DNA from: Apostichopus japonicus
Taxonomy: Eukaryota; Echinodermata; Holothuroidea; Aspidochirotida; Stichopodidae
Assembly: GCF_037975245.1 (NCBI RefSeq)
Contig: NC_092569.1
Location: 36,640,168 to 36,704,167, forward strand
Length of the DNA stretch: 64,000 nt
Reading direction: 5' to 3'
Part shown: one piece after another, positions 36,201-44,515 of the stretch
How positions within the stretch are numbered: position 1 is the stretch's first letter
Layout: each line of letters begins with the position of its first letter
Notes under the pieces: generated by a model
The model's database searches: none
What the model was told of the DNA's origin: nothing
What the model saw: only the letters and a program-made list of their open reading frames with translations
Position numbers and translations under genes: made by a program

Positions 36201-38526
36201 TGGGGATGAGAATCACTTTCTATGAAGACACCACAACTGTCTGGGAACATTAAGAAATGCTTTATCATTGGCTGAGAGCCGTCAAACACCACAACAGGAA
36301 GAAGCCCTTTGTAGAGGCACATCCATCTCTGTCAGAAATGATGGAGAATCTTTCATCCAGCTACTATTTCAAATCCTACAAAATGTTTCTTATCTTATCA
36401 AAGAGTACATCCCACAGAGAGGGATAGAGAGAGAGAGAGCAAATATCTTCCATTACTTGTGACAGAGTCGCATGGGATTTAGGCCAGGTGTACTCTATCT
36501 TAAATTAAGCAGATGATTGGTTTAGTCCAAGCAAACAATTTGCGGGGTGACTTACATCTAAGTTTATCGTTGAGTTTTCCAGAGCACATTGTAGATAATG
36601 CCACCTTGAGTGCAAGCACAGTCACTTTGTTGCTGATTCCACTGGAAGGGAAAATTAAAAAAAAATTGAAAACATCATCATAAAAGAACAGAATAATATT
36701 GATTAATTACTACTTTCACAACCAAACACCCTTGAAATACTTGTGACCCATCGTTTTCTACACCAAACAGAAGAGAAACTAACGAGAAACTAACGAGAAA
36801 CTAACAAATAACTCATGAGAACAACTTGAGACGTCAGTTCACTGTCAAGATCCTCTTGTACAGAGTAGTATACTACTGCAGAGACTTTGATCTCCTTTAG
36901 GAAATTAACGCTGCCAAGAACTAAAATGAGGAAGGCAGTGAAATAGTGTAAATGGCAAACCATATGGTACACGCCAACATAAATCAAACCCCTTAACAGA
37001 CTGTCTGTTATAATCAGAAAATAGAAATAAAAACACTAAGAAAATCAGGCAAAAATCTCACATTTAACATTTGTGCAAACAGCTGAATATCAGTTTGTTG
37101 TTGTCTCTCTTAACCTGGACACCTCATGTAGAAAAGGTCACCATTCAATGTAAAGGTTTATTATTTTTGCTGTATGGTAATATAATGAAGCATATCTCCA
37201 TCCCACACATTACAGCTGTAGACACATTTGTATTATTTTTTACATCCCTAGAGTAAATCTGTGCCCATAGAGATATATACATTGACCTCCATAAATTCCC
37301 ATCCCCAAGAGTAAAAAGATTCTACCATCAACTACGCATATTCATTGCATATTCAACTGATATTGAGTATTATTGCATCATTGCATATTCAATTCATTGC
37401 ATATTCATTACATTCATATGCATATTCAAATATGCATATTCATAAGCTCACAATTGGGTGGTAATTAAAATGTCTTACTCGTTGTCGTATGCAATCTGCA
37501 GGAAGTTTGAGGTTGCTACTAGGGCCTGATCGATGTTTATCTGATGTGTGCACGGGAGCCGTTTGTTGAGTTGATAAAAGATACTTGACAGAATGGTTTC
37601 CACCTTTGACAGATTCAGTTCATCGGACAAACTCAATGTATTCAGACCATTTTCTCGAAATGCCTCAATCATGTTCCAAATATCCACTAAATTCACTGAA
37701 AAGAAAAAGAAAATTTCTACTTAAGTCTTGAATAACTTCTTCAAATACATGCAGAAATTATCCCCTCCAATCCCCCTTCCCCCTGTTCCTCTAATTTAAA
37801 CTTCAATTAATACAAAATAGCATCAAGAGAGGAATCATAAAACCATAGGAAACAAGGTAATCCCTATTAGGCATTCTTAGAAAGCAAATGTCCAGTGCAA
37901 GGTTTGGAAATACATTTGCTGCCTCAGTCAATAAAAAAAAATTCACTTATCACTTCTGATGAACTGAATGATTTGGTTGAATTAGTCCAGGGCAGATTTC
38001 AGTTGTAAACACTGAAGCAGAGACACTATTATGTACAGTATGAGTTTCCTTTCAGATACATGAAAAGTGGAACATGTACAGTATGGGTTACATTCCTGGT
38101 ATTGCTCTTATTGGCTGGAGGAGAAGTGGGGTTGGGAGGGGGGGGGGGGCACTATCCCTCAAGTAGATAGCTCTCATATTACTGTACATCACTATATATT
38201 AACAAAAGATGTTTGGTTCTCTTCAATTATAAACCTCTAATAACTTAACCAATTTGTTTCATCCTCCTCCTCCCTGGGGTAATTCAAGACACTTTCATAT
38301 TTTGTGATCTTCTCCAAAAAGAATAAGAAATTTCAAAAACATAATGAAAGATGCCTAAGAAGCTAATCTGACCTTTGGGTCTCGTTGCTTGCTTTAGAGT
38401 AAACTGTTATATATTCTTAAAATTTCCACAGCCTGGAAAACTTACAACTGCATCTCTTCTGGATGAAACGCAGCTTACAGCTGGTCCGATAAGTGGCAAA
38501 CCGGATCACATCAAAATTCTGACTCC
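10961..38526 (-). CDS. DTNA/DTNB-like: Dystrobrevin (dystrophin-related cytoplasmic scaffold), nearly complete, 15 exons
   Basis: Minus-strand exons, 5' to 3': 38526-38446, 37695-37479, 36641-36556, 32024-31867, 30956-30842, 26252-25955, 23362-23279, 19175-19082, 18077-17995, 17245-17041, 16731-16521, 15800-15741, 15470-15311, 12258-12114, 11089-10961. Joined they give 707 codons and TGA without a frame break. Order: EF-hand-like region ([38 protein letters not shown]), a ZZ zinc finger ([19 protein letters not shown]), PLDLAHI, paired coiled coils ([20 protein letters not shown]), [20 protein letters not shown], then an acidic tail not found in human dystrobrevins. Dystrobrevins bind dystrophin and syntrophins at the membrane cytoskeleton. 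Vertebrate paralogues DTNA and DTNB both match; invertebrates usually have one gene. The start codon is upstream of 38526. Confidence 0.95.
11298..11545. repeat. Three-copy ~85-bp tandem repeat in last dystrobrevin intron
   Basis: Copies share GAAGCCTTTAAAGAAGTCAC and AATCTGTAGATTAAGCAAGT. Third copy diverges at its end. Confidence 0.9.
12114..12258 (-). CDS. DTNA/DTNB-like: Dystrobrevin exon: acidic TDD-repeat tail
   Basis: Acceptor CTTAG next to 12258, donor GTTGGT at 12113. Encodes [20 protein letters not shown] then [20 protein letters not shown] and VSDEELSK. Immediately preceded by a 66-bp minisatellite that is open in the same frame. Confidence 0.82.
12262..12778 (-). repeat. 66-bp minisatellite abutting a dystrobrevin acceptor site
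   Basis: About eight copies of a 66-bp unit (22 codons) containing AGTTCTGTACACTGTTTTGT on the minus strand. The last copy ends 4 nt before the exon at 12258. Because 66 is a multiple of 3 and units lack stops in two frames, a continuous minus-strand frame from 12896 runs through the array into the exon in its coding frame. Confidence 0.95.
12918..15340 (-). repeat. ~77-bp minisatellite, 31 copies, each carrying an exon tail and 5' splice site
   Basis: On the minus strand nearly every unit holds AACAACTGGCTCAACAGAAA followed by TGTAAGTTTTATTGTC, the last ~30 nt of dystrobrevin exon 15470-15311 and its donor. The remainder is intron-like (CACACACCTAACACCCTTAA). I counted 31 copies including the genuine exon. 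At least one copy (near 13190) has lost the donor by a short deletion; a few lack the GACAGACAATA part. Confidence 0.96.
15311..15470 (-). CDS. DTNA/DTNB-like: Dystrobrevin exon: C-terminal tail, source of the repeated donor
   Basis: Acceptor TGTACAG next to 15470, donor GTAAGT at 15310. Encodes [20 protein letters not shown] then [20 protein letters not shown] and [12 protein letters not shown]. Its 3' end is the first copy of the 31-copy array downstream. The tail has no counterpart that I recognise in vertebrate dystrobrevins. Confidence 0.82.
15741..15800 (-). CDS. DTNA/DTNB-like: Dystrobrevin exon: short acidic exon
   Basis: Acceptor TTGTTTAG next to 15800, donor GTAAGA at 15740. 60 nt, encodes [19 protein letters not shown] with split codons at both ends (phase 1 to phase 1), so it could be skipped without a frame shift. 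Confidence 0.78.
15810..16515. other. Dystrobrevin intron without recognised features
   Basis: AT-rich unique sequence. Positions 16278-16340 contain a GC-rich stretch (GGGGCTTTCCCCTTGGAACC) of the type often left at ends of degraded mobile elements, but no boundaries can be drawn. Confidence 0.4.
16521..16731 (-). CDS. DTNA/DTNB-like: Dystrobrevin exon: Ser/Pro linker and conserved LLVAADS helix
   Basis: Acceptor GCTTACAG next to 16731, donor GTAAGG at 16520. Encodes [20 protein letters not shown] and later [27 protein letters not shown], which matches the conserved C-terminal helix of vertebrate dystrobrevins. Confidence 0.93.
17041..17245 (-). CDS. DTNA/DTNB-like: Dystrobrevin exon: second coiled coil
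   Basis: Acceptor TTTGTAG next to 17245, donor GTAGGA at 17040. Encodes [20 protein letters not shown] then [20 protein letters not shown] and [16 protein letters not shown], nearly identical to vertebrate dystrobrevins. This coiled coil pairs with dystrophin/utrophin. Confidence 0.96.
17810..18029 (-). repeat. Three-copy ~70-75-bp repeat containing an exon tail and 5' splice site
   Basis: Units 17810-17884, 17885-17954 and 17955-18029. Each carries AGGCAACTCATTCTACAACT on the minus strand, the last part of exon 18077-17995, then CAGGTAAAAT or CAGGTGAAAT. Only the rightmost unit is joined to the complete exon; the other two are decoys downstream in the intron. Confidence 0.93.
17995..18077 (-). 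CDS. DTNA/DTNB-like: Dystrobrevin exon: coiled-coil region
   Basis: Acceptor TTTCACAG next to 18077, donor GTAAAA at 17994. Encodes [20 protein letters not shown] then [26 protein letters not shown] matches the dystrobrevin ANKQQRQLIAELENKNREI segment. Confidence 0.93.
18085..19075. other. Dystrobrevin intron without recognised features
   Basis: AT-rich unique sequence with a poly-C run near 18670. No coding signal seen. Confidence 0.4.
19082..19175 (-). CDS. DTNA/DTNB-like: Dystrobrevin exon: first coiled-coil / [10 protein letters not shown] motif
   Basis: Acceptor TTTCGTAG next to 19175, donor GTAAGT at 19081. Encodes [20 protein letters not shown] then [11 protein letters not shown]. 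Matches the [17 protein letters not shown] motif of vertebrate dystrobrevins. Confidence 0.94.
19185..20590. other. Dystrobrevin intron, mostly unique
   Basis: AT-rich sequence with a poly-C run near 19570. I looked here for the exon that would carry the EHALIASYVARL segment of vertebrate dystrobrevins and did not find it. Confidence 0.4.
20595..21160. repeat. ~22-bp minisatellite
   Basis: About 25 copies of GCAGAGATGCGGATATTTGG with 1-2-bp indels. Several frames stay open ([10 protein letters not shown]-like), but this is only repeat structure. Confidence 0.95.
21223..23217. mobile_element. Non-autonomous DNA transposon, ~2.0 kb, TA target duplication
   Basis: Terminal inverted repeats of about 46 bp beginning CAGTACCGTTCACAT, nearly identical at both ends, flanked by TA (21221-21222 and 23218-23219). 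Subterminal regions (about 21260-21540 and 22970-23190) are packed with ATCGTGAT / CACGATAT palindromic words in both orientations. No transposase reading frame. CAG termini and TA duplication suggest the Tc1/mariner-pogo group, by inference. Confidence 0.85.
23279..23362 (-). CDS. DTNA/DTNB-like: Dystrobrevin exon: linker after ZZ domain
   Basis: Acceptor ACCCCCAG next to 23362, donor GTAACT at 23278. Encodes [20 protein letters not shown] then SVEDDYR. The first residues complete LDLAHIVPP, matching LDLAHIVPPRP in vertebrates; the rest is a fast-evolving linker. Confidence 0.85.
23380..24140. other. Dystrobrevin intron without recognised features
   Basis: AT-rich unique sequence apart from an (AG)n-(G)n tract at about 23626-23654. 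Confidence 0.4.
24145..24275. repeat. ~32-bp tandem repeat, four copies
   Basis: Copies of CCATAGAATACTGCACCGGG plus TACAATTAA with few substitutions. Confidence 0.88.
25165..25956 (-). repeat. ~120-bp minisatellite carrying the ZZ-exon 5' splice site, about seven copies
   Basis: On the minus strand each unit holds AGTGTAAGTAGTAAGGACAC, identical to the last 3 nt of exon 26252-25955 plus its donor. Each unit also has a run of 7-10 G on the + strand (C on the transcript). Unit length is 118-122 bp with variable G-run length; the copy next to the exon is shorter. Confidence 0.95.
25955..26252 (-). CDS. DTNA/DTNB-like: Dystrobrevin exon: ZZ zinc finger
   Basis: Acceptor TTATCAG next to 26252, donor GTAAGT at 25954. 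Encodes [20 protein letters not shown] then [37 protein letters not shown] and PLDLAHI. All zinc-binding Cys/His of the ZZ fold are present. Position and spacing match vertebrate dystrobrevins almost residue for residue. Confidence 0.97.
26258..26376. repeat. (ATA/ATT)n simple repeats
   Basis: ATAATAATAATC-type and TTATTATTATTA-type triplet runs directly upstream of the ZZ exon acceptor. Confidence 0.8.
26814..29010. repeat. Tandem ~300-400-bp repeat block dense in AGGTCA half-sites
   Basis: Four to five diverged copies sharing CACCTTGGCACTGGGAGTTA, CTTCGCACACGAAGGTCA and CATTAATTGACCTTTGGTGA. Complete units carry AGGTCA repeats spaced by 4, 5 and 1 nt (for example 27134-27167, 27534-27567, 28490-28523). 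The block is bounded by inverted GGTTCCTTGCTT (26814) and AAGCAAGGAACC (ends 29010), which may be element ends. No reading frame. Confidence 0.8.
28917..28976. repeat. (ACAT)n/(AC)n microsatellite
   Basis: CACACACATACATACATACA-type run near the right end of the preceding block. Confidence 0.9.
29020..30835. other. Dystrobrevin intron with small repeats
   Basis: Contains an AGGCCTAGGGGCCTAGGCCT palindromic stretch near 29470, two ~37-bp copies of a TATGTAATTAGCATGCAATA sequence at about 29722-29795, and a (GAT)n run at 30237-30278. No coding signal. Confidence 0.5.
30842..30956 (-). CDS. DTNA/DTNB-like: Dystrobrevin exon: end of EF-hand region
   Basis: Acceptor ATTCACAG next to 30956, donor GTGAGT at 30841. 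Encodes [20 protein letters not shown] then [18 protein letters not shown], matching VTLNGFLDTLMSDPPPQCLV and WLPLLHRLANVEN of vertebrates. Confidence 0.96.
31683..31862 (-). repeat. 34-bp minisatellite, five copies, starting inside a dystrobrevin donor site
   Basis: Minus-strand unit begins GTAGCAACACTCTCAGATGT. The first copy starts at +5 of the intron whose donor is GTGAGTAG at 31866. Copies are almost identical. Confidence 0.93.
31867..32024 (-). CDS. DTNA/DTNB-like: Dystrobrevin exon: EF-hand region
   Basis: Acceptor GTGTAG next to 32024, donor GTGAGT at 31866. Encodes [20 protein letters not shown] then [33 protein letters not shown] is identical to vertebrate dystrobrevin. Confidence 0.96.
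32087..32345. repeat. Two-copy ~120-bp tandem duplication
   Basis: Both copies contain GATATTTATGAAACCAGTGC and GGTCTACAACCTGGTAGTTT with about 5 percent differences. Confidence 0.88.
33285..35470. repeat. ~122-bp tandem repeat split by a transposon
   Basis: Copies contain AAACATTAAACCAGGCCTTG, GTGGCTTAGAATAGGACTGT and TATATGGTCAAGCAGTGC. About two copies lie left of the element at 33480 and about three lie right of 35159. Confidence 0.9.
33480..35159. mobile_element. Non-autonomous TIR element, 1680 bp, with GTGACTCGCGTGAC motifs
   Basis: Ends are GGTCAATTCCATG and its inverse CATGGAATTGACC. Comparison with intact copies of the surrounding 122-bp array shows insertion with ATAT duplicated (33476-33479 and 35160-35163). 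A longer 10-bp duplication ATATGGTCAA is also possible because GGTCAA exists in the target. It carries seven copies of GTGACTCnnGTGAC (near 33493, 33671, 33857, 33881, 34618, 34632 and 34801) and no reading frame. Confidence 0.8.
36556..36641 (-). CDS. DTNA/DTNB-like: Dystrobrevin exon: EF-hand region
   Basis: Acceptor CCTTCCAG next to 36641, donor GTAAGT at 36555. Encodes [20 protein letters not shown] then GKLNDKLR, matching GKISVFAVKMALATLCGGKI and MDKLRY in vertebrates. Confidence 0.94.
37479..37695 (-). CDS. DTNA/DTNB-like: Dystrobrevin exon: N-terminal EF-hand region
   Basis: Acceptor CTTTTCAG next to 37695, donor GTAAGA at 37478. Encodes [20 protein letters not shown], then [17 protein letters not shown] and [20 protein letters not shown]. 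Strong match to vertebrate VDIWNVIEALRENALNNL and [17 protein letters not shown]. Confidence 0.97.
38446..38526 (-). CDS. DTNA/DTNB-like: Dystrobrevin exon: conserved N-terminal RTxCKLRF motif
   Basis: Acceptor TTCCGCAG next to 38526, donor GTAAGT at 38445. Encodes [20 protein letters not shown] then IQKRCS and joins in phase to NLVDIW. Vertebrate counterpart is [20 protein letters not shown]. The first two bases (GG) finish a codon from an upstream exon, most simply Arg of the usual EMR motif, so the start codon is elsewhere. Confidence 0.95.
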
Positions 38527-38753
38527 CTGCGGAAATGAAGAAAGGAAAACGAGATTACAACGAAAGAATACTGGATTGAGTGAATTCTGCAACACAAGCA
38601 TACAAATCGATACGTGGGTGTGTGATGAATTAATCTTAACACATATAGTCAATCTCTCATGATATTCTTTAGAGAGCTGCAAGAATTTAAAAGCATTGGA
38701 TTATGACAAATTCACTGATAGGTCTTTAAAGGTTGTCAATTACAACTAAACAC

Positions 38754-38795
38754 AGGGAGGGGAGGGAGAGTGGGAGGGGGGAGGGGAGGGGAGGT
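38754..38795 (+). repeat. G-rich tract with strong G-quadruplex potential
   Basis: More than six runs of three or more G separated by one or two A/T within about 42 nt, on the strand opposite to dystrobrevin transcription. Confidence 0.75.
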
Positions 38796-39189
38796 AGGTA
38801 GGCTTTTCAAGGGAGACAAGCAAATCAATTTTCTGACAATTTCTAGGGGGGGGGGCAGATAAATATGTTAATGTACAGTAAGGAATTATAGACTTTTTCT
38901 CAATTCTGCAGTGTAAGCCGAGCTGAACTCTTTCAAACACTGCTTCTTATCCCAGACATGAGTGAATCACAATCTCCCAAACACAGCGATTACATCTCAA
39001 AGGATTTGACCATAATTAAAATCCATAAATAGTTTGGGCAATTCTGGACACAAAGTTGCCCAGACTAGAGACTACACTCTAGGCATCTACAGTGCAACAA
39101 GCTAAAACATATGAAATAGATCTGAATATACTTAACTATGATGGACTATGGAACATGTACAGTACCCTGCAAGGAGAGGGTATGACCAT

Positions 39190-39455
39190 TCTAGCATATA
39201 TATTTTTAGCTGGTTATGTGATTGGTGTCACAACCAGTCCTTTGTAACTGCCTGTTTTCCTAGTTCTATGCATTCAAATCTAGCATATTTTAGCTGATTA
39301 TGTGGTTAGTGTAACCACCAGTCCTTTGAGTATATAACTGCCTGTTTTCCAAGTGCTTTTCATTCAAATGTAGCATATTTTAGCTGATAATGTGATTGGC
39401 GTAACAACCAGTCCTTTGAGGATATAAGTGCCTGGTTTCCTAGTGCGATGCATTT
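39190..39455. repeat. Three-copy ~90-100-bp tandem repeat
   Basis: Copies share AGCATATTTTAGCTG, ACCAGTCCTTTG and TGCCTGTTTTCC with moderate divergence. Confidence 0.85.
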
Positions 39456-39459
39456 TAAA

Positions 39460-41565
39460 TCTTCAGGGTAAATCGGTCCAAAACCAAATTTTCTAAAGAT
39501 AAGGTGCAGTATAGACCCCGATGCTGCACAAACACCTGTGCAGAGTGCAGATTTATCTTTGTATCATCTTTTTTCCACTTTTGATTAATAGATTAAATAT
39601 CCCAATCTTTTTATCAAGTATTTAAATGACTGAATCTTGTTTCTATCTGTCTTTACCTTGTTTATATTAATTCCCTTAATTTACATACATCACTAGTTCA
39701 TTACTTTTATGTATTTTGTTTTCAAAAATCTTTTATCTCTAGTCGGTGTAATAGGTTTGAGATATTCTTTTAATATGTAAAGTGCTTTATAGTTTTGTAA
39801 TTATATTCCTGCATACAGAGATTACTTCTATGTTGCTCATGTCAATAGAACAGTAGTGTCACACGCAACAATTATGAAAAACCATGAAAAATGACCTGTT
39901 CTCATGAATTGCAAATGTGCAATTATTGAATCTCTAGATCTTCCAAAAAGATCTCACAAATCACCTTTCCCTTAAAATTCTAGAGGAGATTGCAGACAGA
40001 CAGGAGCCATGTGGAGAATAATTTATAACAAAGCTAGGAAATGTTTAAAGGATCAGCGACTGCTGTGTCCCTGTTATTAGTACACAAGAGACCGCCATTA
40101 AACATTCATAAATGCATGACTAATTAATGTTAAATAGAAACTTTTGCATATTTGATTAACACAGAACTGAAACCTTTAATTATATCTTTTCATAAATTTT
40201 AGATTGTAAGATAGGGAAGCAGATTAAGACACCCATCAAGATATGAACTGTATAATGCAGTATCTCTACATAGTGTGTACAGTGTAGATATCTTGGGTGA
40301 TGCAAGAAGGTAGGAAAAAAATAATAGAAAACTGCTACAAACATATTAAATTTATTTATCCACTACAGGTATCAAATAGAAAACTGTTACAAACATAATA
40401 AATAGCCATATCAATCCATGCACACTCACAGGTAGCAGTTCCTGTACACAGAATTATATTATTTTCATTATTTGTGAGAAACAATTTCTTTTTGACTGCT
40501 ATACATAATGTGGTCATTAATTTACTACCTGTAAACACACAAAAACTGTACAGTACACAACTTGTTAATTGTTTGGAAAATCTCTCCCATGGAAATTGTA
40601 AATTATATGGTATCAGCTTGGTATCTGACTATGTGGGTTTATTACTTGTTTCTGGGAAAGGGTCAAAGCCTACTAAATCATGATTCAATCTGTTTTCCTA
40701 GATGTTTATAATAGACACATGCTGAGTTAGAACTGAAAACTATAGGTAAATTTTAAAGTCATGTTTGTTATTACACTGTACAGGGAACATGGAGTTAATA
40801 ACTGATGCAATGAAAGCTAAGGGTCAATGAAATTATAATGCCATGTACACAAATGTATGTTACATGCTCTCATACTTAATAATAAATGAACTTTCATTTT
40901 GTAGACTAATTAGACAATTAATGCAGTCCATGTTACATTTCAATATAAATGCCATGTATAAGTTTCAAGTGACTATTTTAATTCTGAAGCACATCATGCA
41001 ATCCTTAATTGGCCTAGGGTAGCTATCAGCTTTACAGGATTAAGTATATTTACAGGATTAATTAATTTGGATATATTCTACATCGTTAAATTACACTGCC
41101 ATTAGTCCATGTTGTAATGTTTTGATCGAGAAACAACCCTTTAAATATCTGAGGCTCATCAATAAAAGTGACTGGCCAACATCTAACACAAAGGGTATTA
41201 GAGGTCAGTACCTTGGATGACATGCAAATCTCAATTGGGTAAAATAAACTATTTATGGCCTCAAATAACATGTCTACAATGCATATGGTACTTAAAGGAC
41301 AAATGGTGTAAAATGCCATCTAATGGTGGTCTGCTATTCACATGTTCAAGTCTTGTTTAACTGATCCCTAATTCTTTCACTGTTTGTGGAACTATTGTGT
41401 AGTAAATAATCACACAATCATCATGATGTACTCTGCCCCTAATATATTGGCCTAATCTTAGAGAACGAGCAAATGAAAATTGGAACTAAAACATGTTATC
41501 CATTCTTTGTTATTGTTATTGTTGAGATGATAACATGAATCAGATGCATGTGACATCTCAGTTCA
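39460..41565. other. AT-rich unique sequence, no supported gene
   Basis: Both strands were read; only short chance open frames were seen. Confidence 0.4.
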
Positions 41566-41569
41566 TAGC

Positions 41570-41715
41570 TGTACATTAGGTTATATGCTAGGCTATGTAT
41601 TGAACCATTACATAATGTGTAGGCTAGGCTATGCATTCCACCATGACTAACACCATTACATAATGTGTAGGCTAGGCTATGTATTCCACCATGACTAACA
41701 CCATTACATAATGGC
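41570..41715. repeat. Three-copy ~48-bp tandem repeat
   Basis: Copies share GGCTAGGCTATGTATTCCAC and CATTACATAATG. The first copy is shortened. Confidence 0.85.
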
Positions 41716-42669
41716 TTTGTGTCTCTGTCAACGTTCCCACAGCAGTGAGAACCCTTCTCAGGACATGTCACTAATTCCCCCCTCATTCCCCCCGAGTCCC
41801 CCTCATTCCCCTCCCAAGTCCCCCCCCCCCAGTCCTTAGTTGTTTGCCTTGTACTGTAAAGGCCAGCAAATATTGTTCACTGTGCAGGTTACACTTTTTT
41901 TAATATAAATAATATAGAGGTCAAAATGCTTGCCTGCACATGTGTCCATTTAATGTTTTGGTACAAAAAAAGGGATAATTTCATTGGAGTGTTCATTCCC
42001 TCGATCTCTTCTACCTAGGTTTCTAAAGTTGAGTTACTAGAAATGATTAAACAATGGATTAACATTAAAATTTAGACCTACAGACCCTGGTTTCCGTCAC
42101 CAATTAAGCCTTACAGGAGCATTCCAAATATTGATCACATTTTAAGCTGAATATCTTGTAAACTGGAATATATAACCAGTTCTATTTTTCTTGGACATCA
42201 GTGACATATCAAGACTACAGTACAATTCTGCCTGAGGTCTCCCTTTAACTAAACAACTAACACAATTCAAGGACAAATTGTGTTGGAATTCATCCTTGAA
42301 ACCCAGTGCCATTTATGAATACAAACGAACATTTTCTTACTTTAATTTATAAATAATGGATTTTATTAAACCAATAAAGTAGGTCACGACTGAGAAGTTA
42401 TCTGGAAAAGAGTTTTCCCTAAAATATAATTTATCCGCGGATGAATATCCTGGCAACTGAAACAGATACAAAATGTTTGTTAGACAATTAAATATGAAAT
42501 CTAAAACTGCAATTATAATCCGGCACAATGTTTATAACAAAGAGTTTCAGTAATTTATGATGTGTGTTATAAAGTTGAGGCCATCATGATACTGCATACA
42601 TGCAGAAAGTATACTGTTAACAAGACATGTAAAAAATCAATAGGTAATGGAAAAATCACTGTCCAGGTT

Positions 42670-43205
42670 TCAGATGAGAGAGGGATAGAGCACAGGGGTA
42701 GAGCAAAGGGGTAGAGCAGGGGGAGTGGTAGAGCAGAGGTGTAGAGCAGAGGTGCAGAGCAGAGGTGTAGAGCAGAGGGTAGAGTAGAGGGATAGAGTAG
42801 AGGGATAGAGTAGAGGGATAGCACAGAGGGATAGAGCACAGGAGTAGAGCAGCGAGATAGAGCACAGGGGTAGAGCACAGGGGGTAGAGCACAGGGGTAG
42901 AGCAGAGGTGCAGAGCAGAGGGGTAGAGCAGAGGGGTAGAGTAGAGGGATAGAGTAGAGGGATAGAGCAGAGGGATAGAGCAGTGAGATAGAGTGCAGGG
43001 GTAGAGCACAGGGGTAGAGCAGAGGGATAGAGCAGAGAGGTAGAGCACAGGGGTAGAGCAGAGGGACAGAGCACAGGGGTAGAGCAGAGGGATAGAGCAG
43101 AGAGACAGAGCAGAGGGGTAGAGCGGTAGAGTAGAGCAGAGGGGTAAAGCAGAGGGATAGAGCAGAGGGGTAGAGTAGAGGTGTAGAGCAGGGGGAGCGG
43201 GAGAG
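42670..43205. repeat. 13-bp purine-rich minisatellite, about 40 copies
   Basis: Unit GTAGAGCAGAGGG with G/A and C/T variation. The + strand is about 85 percent purine. Because 13 is not a multiple of 3 and units lack minus-strand stops, all three minus frames stay open and give a LLYPSALPLCSTP-type repeat; this is not a gene. Confidence 0.95.
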
Positions 43206-43209
43206 CAGG

Positions 43210-44510
43210 AGGGTGAAGAAGGAGTCAGACCAATGTTTATTCAGTGGTGTTGAAATTGCTGCCTGTTGCCATACTATGCCCATGTGCAAAACATCACATG
43301 GAAAATGTATTAGGGGCCATCTCCTACTGTACCCCTCCCCGGATCTCCAAACAATGCAACAAGCATGACTAGCTACTGAGAGCAATTTCAGTAGAATAAA
43401 TAACTGCAGAATCTTTGATAATTTGTCTTATGTTAGCAGAAGTCTAATGCAAATACAGTATGTAGCTAGAGCATCGAATTCATCAACCCAGGCACCTCAA
43501 TATGTAAAGTTTTTCTTGGAATGAAATCATTCCGAATAGAAATACAAAACTCTACGTCAACATGCTCAATTGACACAGTTAAAGGCGTACAGGATGATTT
43601 CCTACTCTCCTTATAACGTGATATTTGTGACATCAAATGCAGAGCTTACTAAAATGTCCTTCTTGAGGGGCCTAGCCTTATATTTGGAATATATCAATAT
43701 CTCTTTTTTCATCCATTTCACTTCCCTTAGCTGCCTCCTTCAGCTCAGGGGTGTGAATAGTATATGGACGATGAAGAACAAGATCCTCAAAAATATCCAT
43801 AAGCGCAAATTCATAATTGCAACCGTTACCATGGAAACTATACTAAATAGAGCACTTGAAAATCAAATAGCAGCCAGGCATAAATTTTTATCCATAGTTG
43901 GAGTGATGGGTAAATATTGCACATTCATATGAAAACATCACAAAGGCTACTGTATAAGTAACATTTACTGATTTATAGAACATAGTTAATATTCTTTCTT
44001 TCCTATCAGTTAAGTCTCCCAACTGAAGCACAGCCTACGTTTAGTGGCAGCACTATACTAAGCAAACACGGCATTAATGGAGTTTTTTCCAGACGTCTAG
44101 GCACTGCTTAATTACCTTTATATTTTAATAATCCTTTCAAATATTATTTTAATTTTCTTGACAAATGAAAATCCATTAGGCTAAGTAGCTTGGGAGGGTC
44201 AGGTGAATATATTTTTTAATGGCAATGAGTGTATATATTATAGGAGATATAAGGATATAGAAGCTGTATTGTAAGTATGCTATAGTACATACAGTACTGT
44301 GTAGGTTTATTGTAATGCCACAATGTCAGTACTGGTTTACATTCTATTCTTTTATAGGGTACAGTAATTCATTATGTGGCTGCCATGTTGCTTCTAAAGC
44401 ACAGGTGCAAGACCATTGCATATGGAAAACAAAGTGTCCTTTAATAAAGGGTAATATTTACTTTAATATTCATTTTCAGCTGTTTTATATTATAAATGAA
44501 GTAATAGGTT
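43210..44510. other. AT-rich sequence, one weak exon-like stretch
   Basis: Minus strand 43850 to 43692 has a 49-codon open stretch after an ATTTAG acceptor (YEFALMDIFEDLVLHRPYTI near its start), but no known homology and no partner exons, so it is not called. Confidence 0.3.
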
Positions 44511-44515
44511 AGAAT

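Noticed and set aside
38375-38662. 95-codon + strand frame
   Set aside because: It is the antisense shadow of the dystrobrevin exon 38526-38446, which has conserved motif and splice sites on the minus strand.
42567-43385. 272-codon minus-strand frame with Leu-Tyr-Pro-Ser repeats
   Set aside because: Produced by the 13-bp minisatellite; all three frames are equally open and there is no homology.
43692-43850. Minus-strand open stretch with FEDLVLHRPYTIHTPELKEA
   Set aside because: One plausible acceptor but no homologue or compatible neighbour exon; chance cannot be excluded.
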